Part shown: in pieces, positions 6,375-6,662 of the stretch
Numbering within the stretch: position 1 is the stretch's first letter
How the letters are laid out: every line of letters begins with the position of its first letter
Notes under the pieces: generated by a model
Database searches by the model: none
Told to the model about the DNA's origin: nothing
The model's input: the letters and a program-made list of their open reading frames with translations, nothing else
Assembly (NCBI GenBank): GCA_900551555.1
Contig: URWC01000106.1
Location: 1-6,662 of the forward strand
Length of the DNA: 6,662 nucleotides
Reading direction: 5' to 3'
Source: an uncultured Collinsella sp.
GTDB lineage: Bacteria > Actinomycetota > Coriobacteriia > Coriobacteriales > Coriobacteriaceae
Position numbers and translations under genes: made by a program

Positions 6375-6662
6375 TTATTTGACGGGAGCAGCACCCCAGA
6401 TGTCGCGCGCATAATCCATGATGGAACGGTCGGCGCTGAAGATACCGGCGTTGGCGATGTTCTTCAGGCTCATGTGATTCCACTTCTGCTTGTCGCGGTA
6501 CAGCTGCTGCAGGTCGTGCTGGGCACGGCGGTAATCCTTGAAGTCGGCCATGACCATGTACGGGTCAGCATTGCGCAGGTTGCTGGTGACCTCGCTGAAG
6601 TTTTCGCCGTTCCAGCCCTTCTCCAGGAAGTCCAGCACGGCCATCGCGGTGTTGTCGCCGTT
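6375..6662 (-). CDS. glgP: Glycogen/maltodextrin phosphorylase, C-terminal end (partial)
   Basis: The last 95 codons of a GT35 alpha-glucan phosphorylase; the rest of the gene lies beyond 6662. The enzyme releases glucose-1-phosphate from the non-reducing ends of alpha-1,4-glucans, using pyridoxal phosphate. The pyridoxal-binding lysine and active site are outside the window, so the call rests on the C-terminal signature. This comprises DPYMVMADFKDYRRAQ, then a Tyr-Arg-Asp-Lys-x-x-Trp stretch, then SLKNIANAGIFSADRSIMDYARDIW, which matches the NIA..G.FSSDR.I..YA..IW ending of this family. The frame is open from the window edge (Asn-Gly-Asp-Asn-Thr-Ala before the first internal Met) to TAA at 6375-6377. 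Gene order phosphorylase then amylase/MalQ on the same strand is a coherent glucan-degradation cluster. Whether it prefers glycogen or maltodextrin cannot be told from this piece. Confidence 0.93.
   Translation of the reverse strand, partial: NGDNTAMAVLDFLEKGWNGENFSEVTSNLRNADPYMVMADFKDYRRAQHDLQQLYRDKQKWNHMSLKNIANAGIFSADRSIMDYARDIWGAAPVK

Noticed and set aside
1..6662. CRISPR arrays, tRNA or rRNA genes, transposases, toxin-antitoxin or defence genes
   Set aside because: None seen by reading both strands; no direct repeat series, tRNA-like cloverleaf or mobile-element protein is evident.

Overview
The window reads as GC-rich chromosomal DNA of a Gram-positive bacterium. The gene styles suggest a gut actinobacterium of the Coriobacteriia, possibly Collinsella-like: an RsmB with an altered SAM-binding loop, a fused GH13/GH77 enzyme and short GC-rich intrinsic terminators. 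This placement is an inference from gene style, not proven by a marker gene. Nothing points to a phage, plasmid or insertion sequence.

Left part, plus strand: after a likely terminator of an unseen upstream gene (87-122) comes a two-gene translation/rRNA unit. It holds fmt (methionyl-tRNA formyltransferase) and an RsmB/NOL1-NOP2-Sun family 16S rRNA cytosine methyltransferase, whose ATG overlaps the fmt stop (ATGA), so the two are probably translationally coupled.

Centre: the methyltransferase gene converges on a small FmdB-type zinc-ribbon gene on the minus strand. The 147-base gap holds a perfect 37-base inverted repeat (2557-2638) and, separately, an 11-bp hairpin that looks like the FmdB terminator. 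Each arm of the inverted repeat is itself bounded by short inverted ends. This element is the least ordinary sequence in the window.

Right part, minus strand: an alpha-glucan catabolic cluster. The 3' end of a glycogen/maltodextrin phosphorylase gene (running off the window at 6662) is followed by a terminator-like hairpin. Then comes a 1095-residue cytoplasmic protein that joins a neopullulanase-like GH13 amylase to a complete GH77 4-alpha-glucanotransferase (MalQ). Together these would hydrolyse or debranch intracellular glucans, disproportionate the short maltooligosaccharides into longer acceptors, and release glucose-1-phosphate by phosphorolysis. The fusion puts two of the three steps on one chain.

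I did not find an undescribed defence, mobile or RNA-guided system. The best leads are the nested palindrome, the GH13-GH77 fusion and the attenuator-like hairpin just upstream of the fusion gene.
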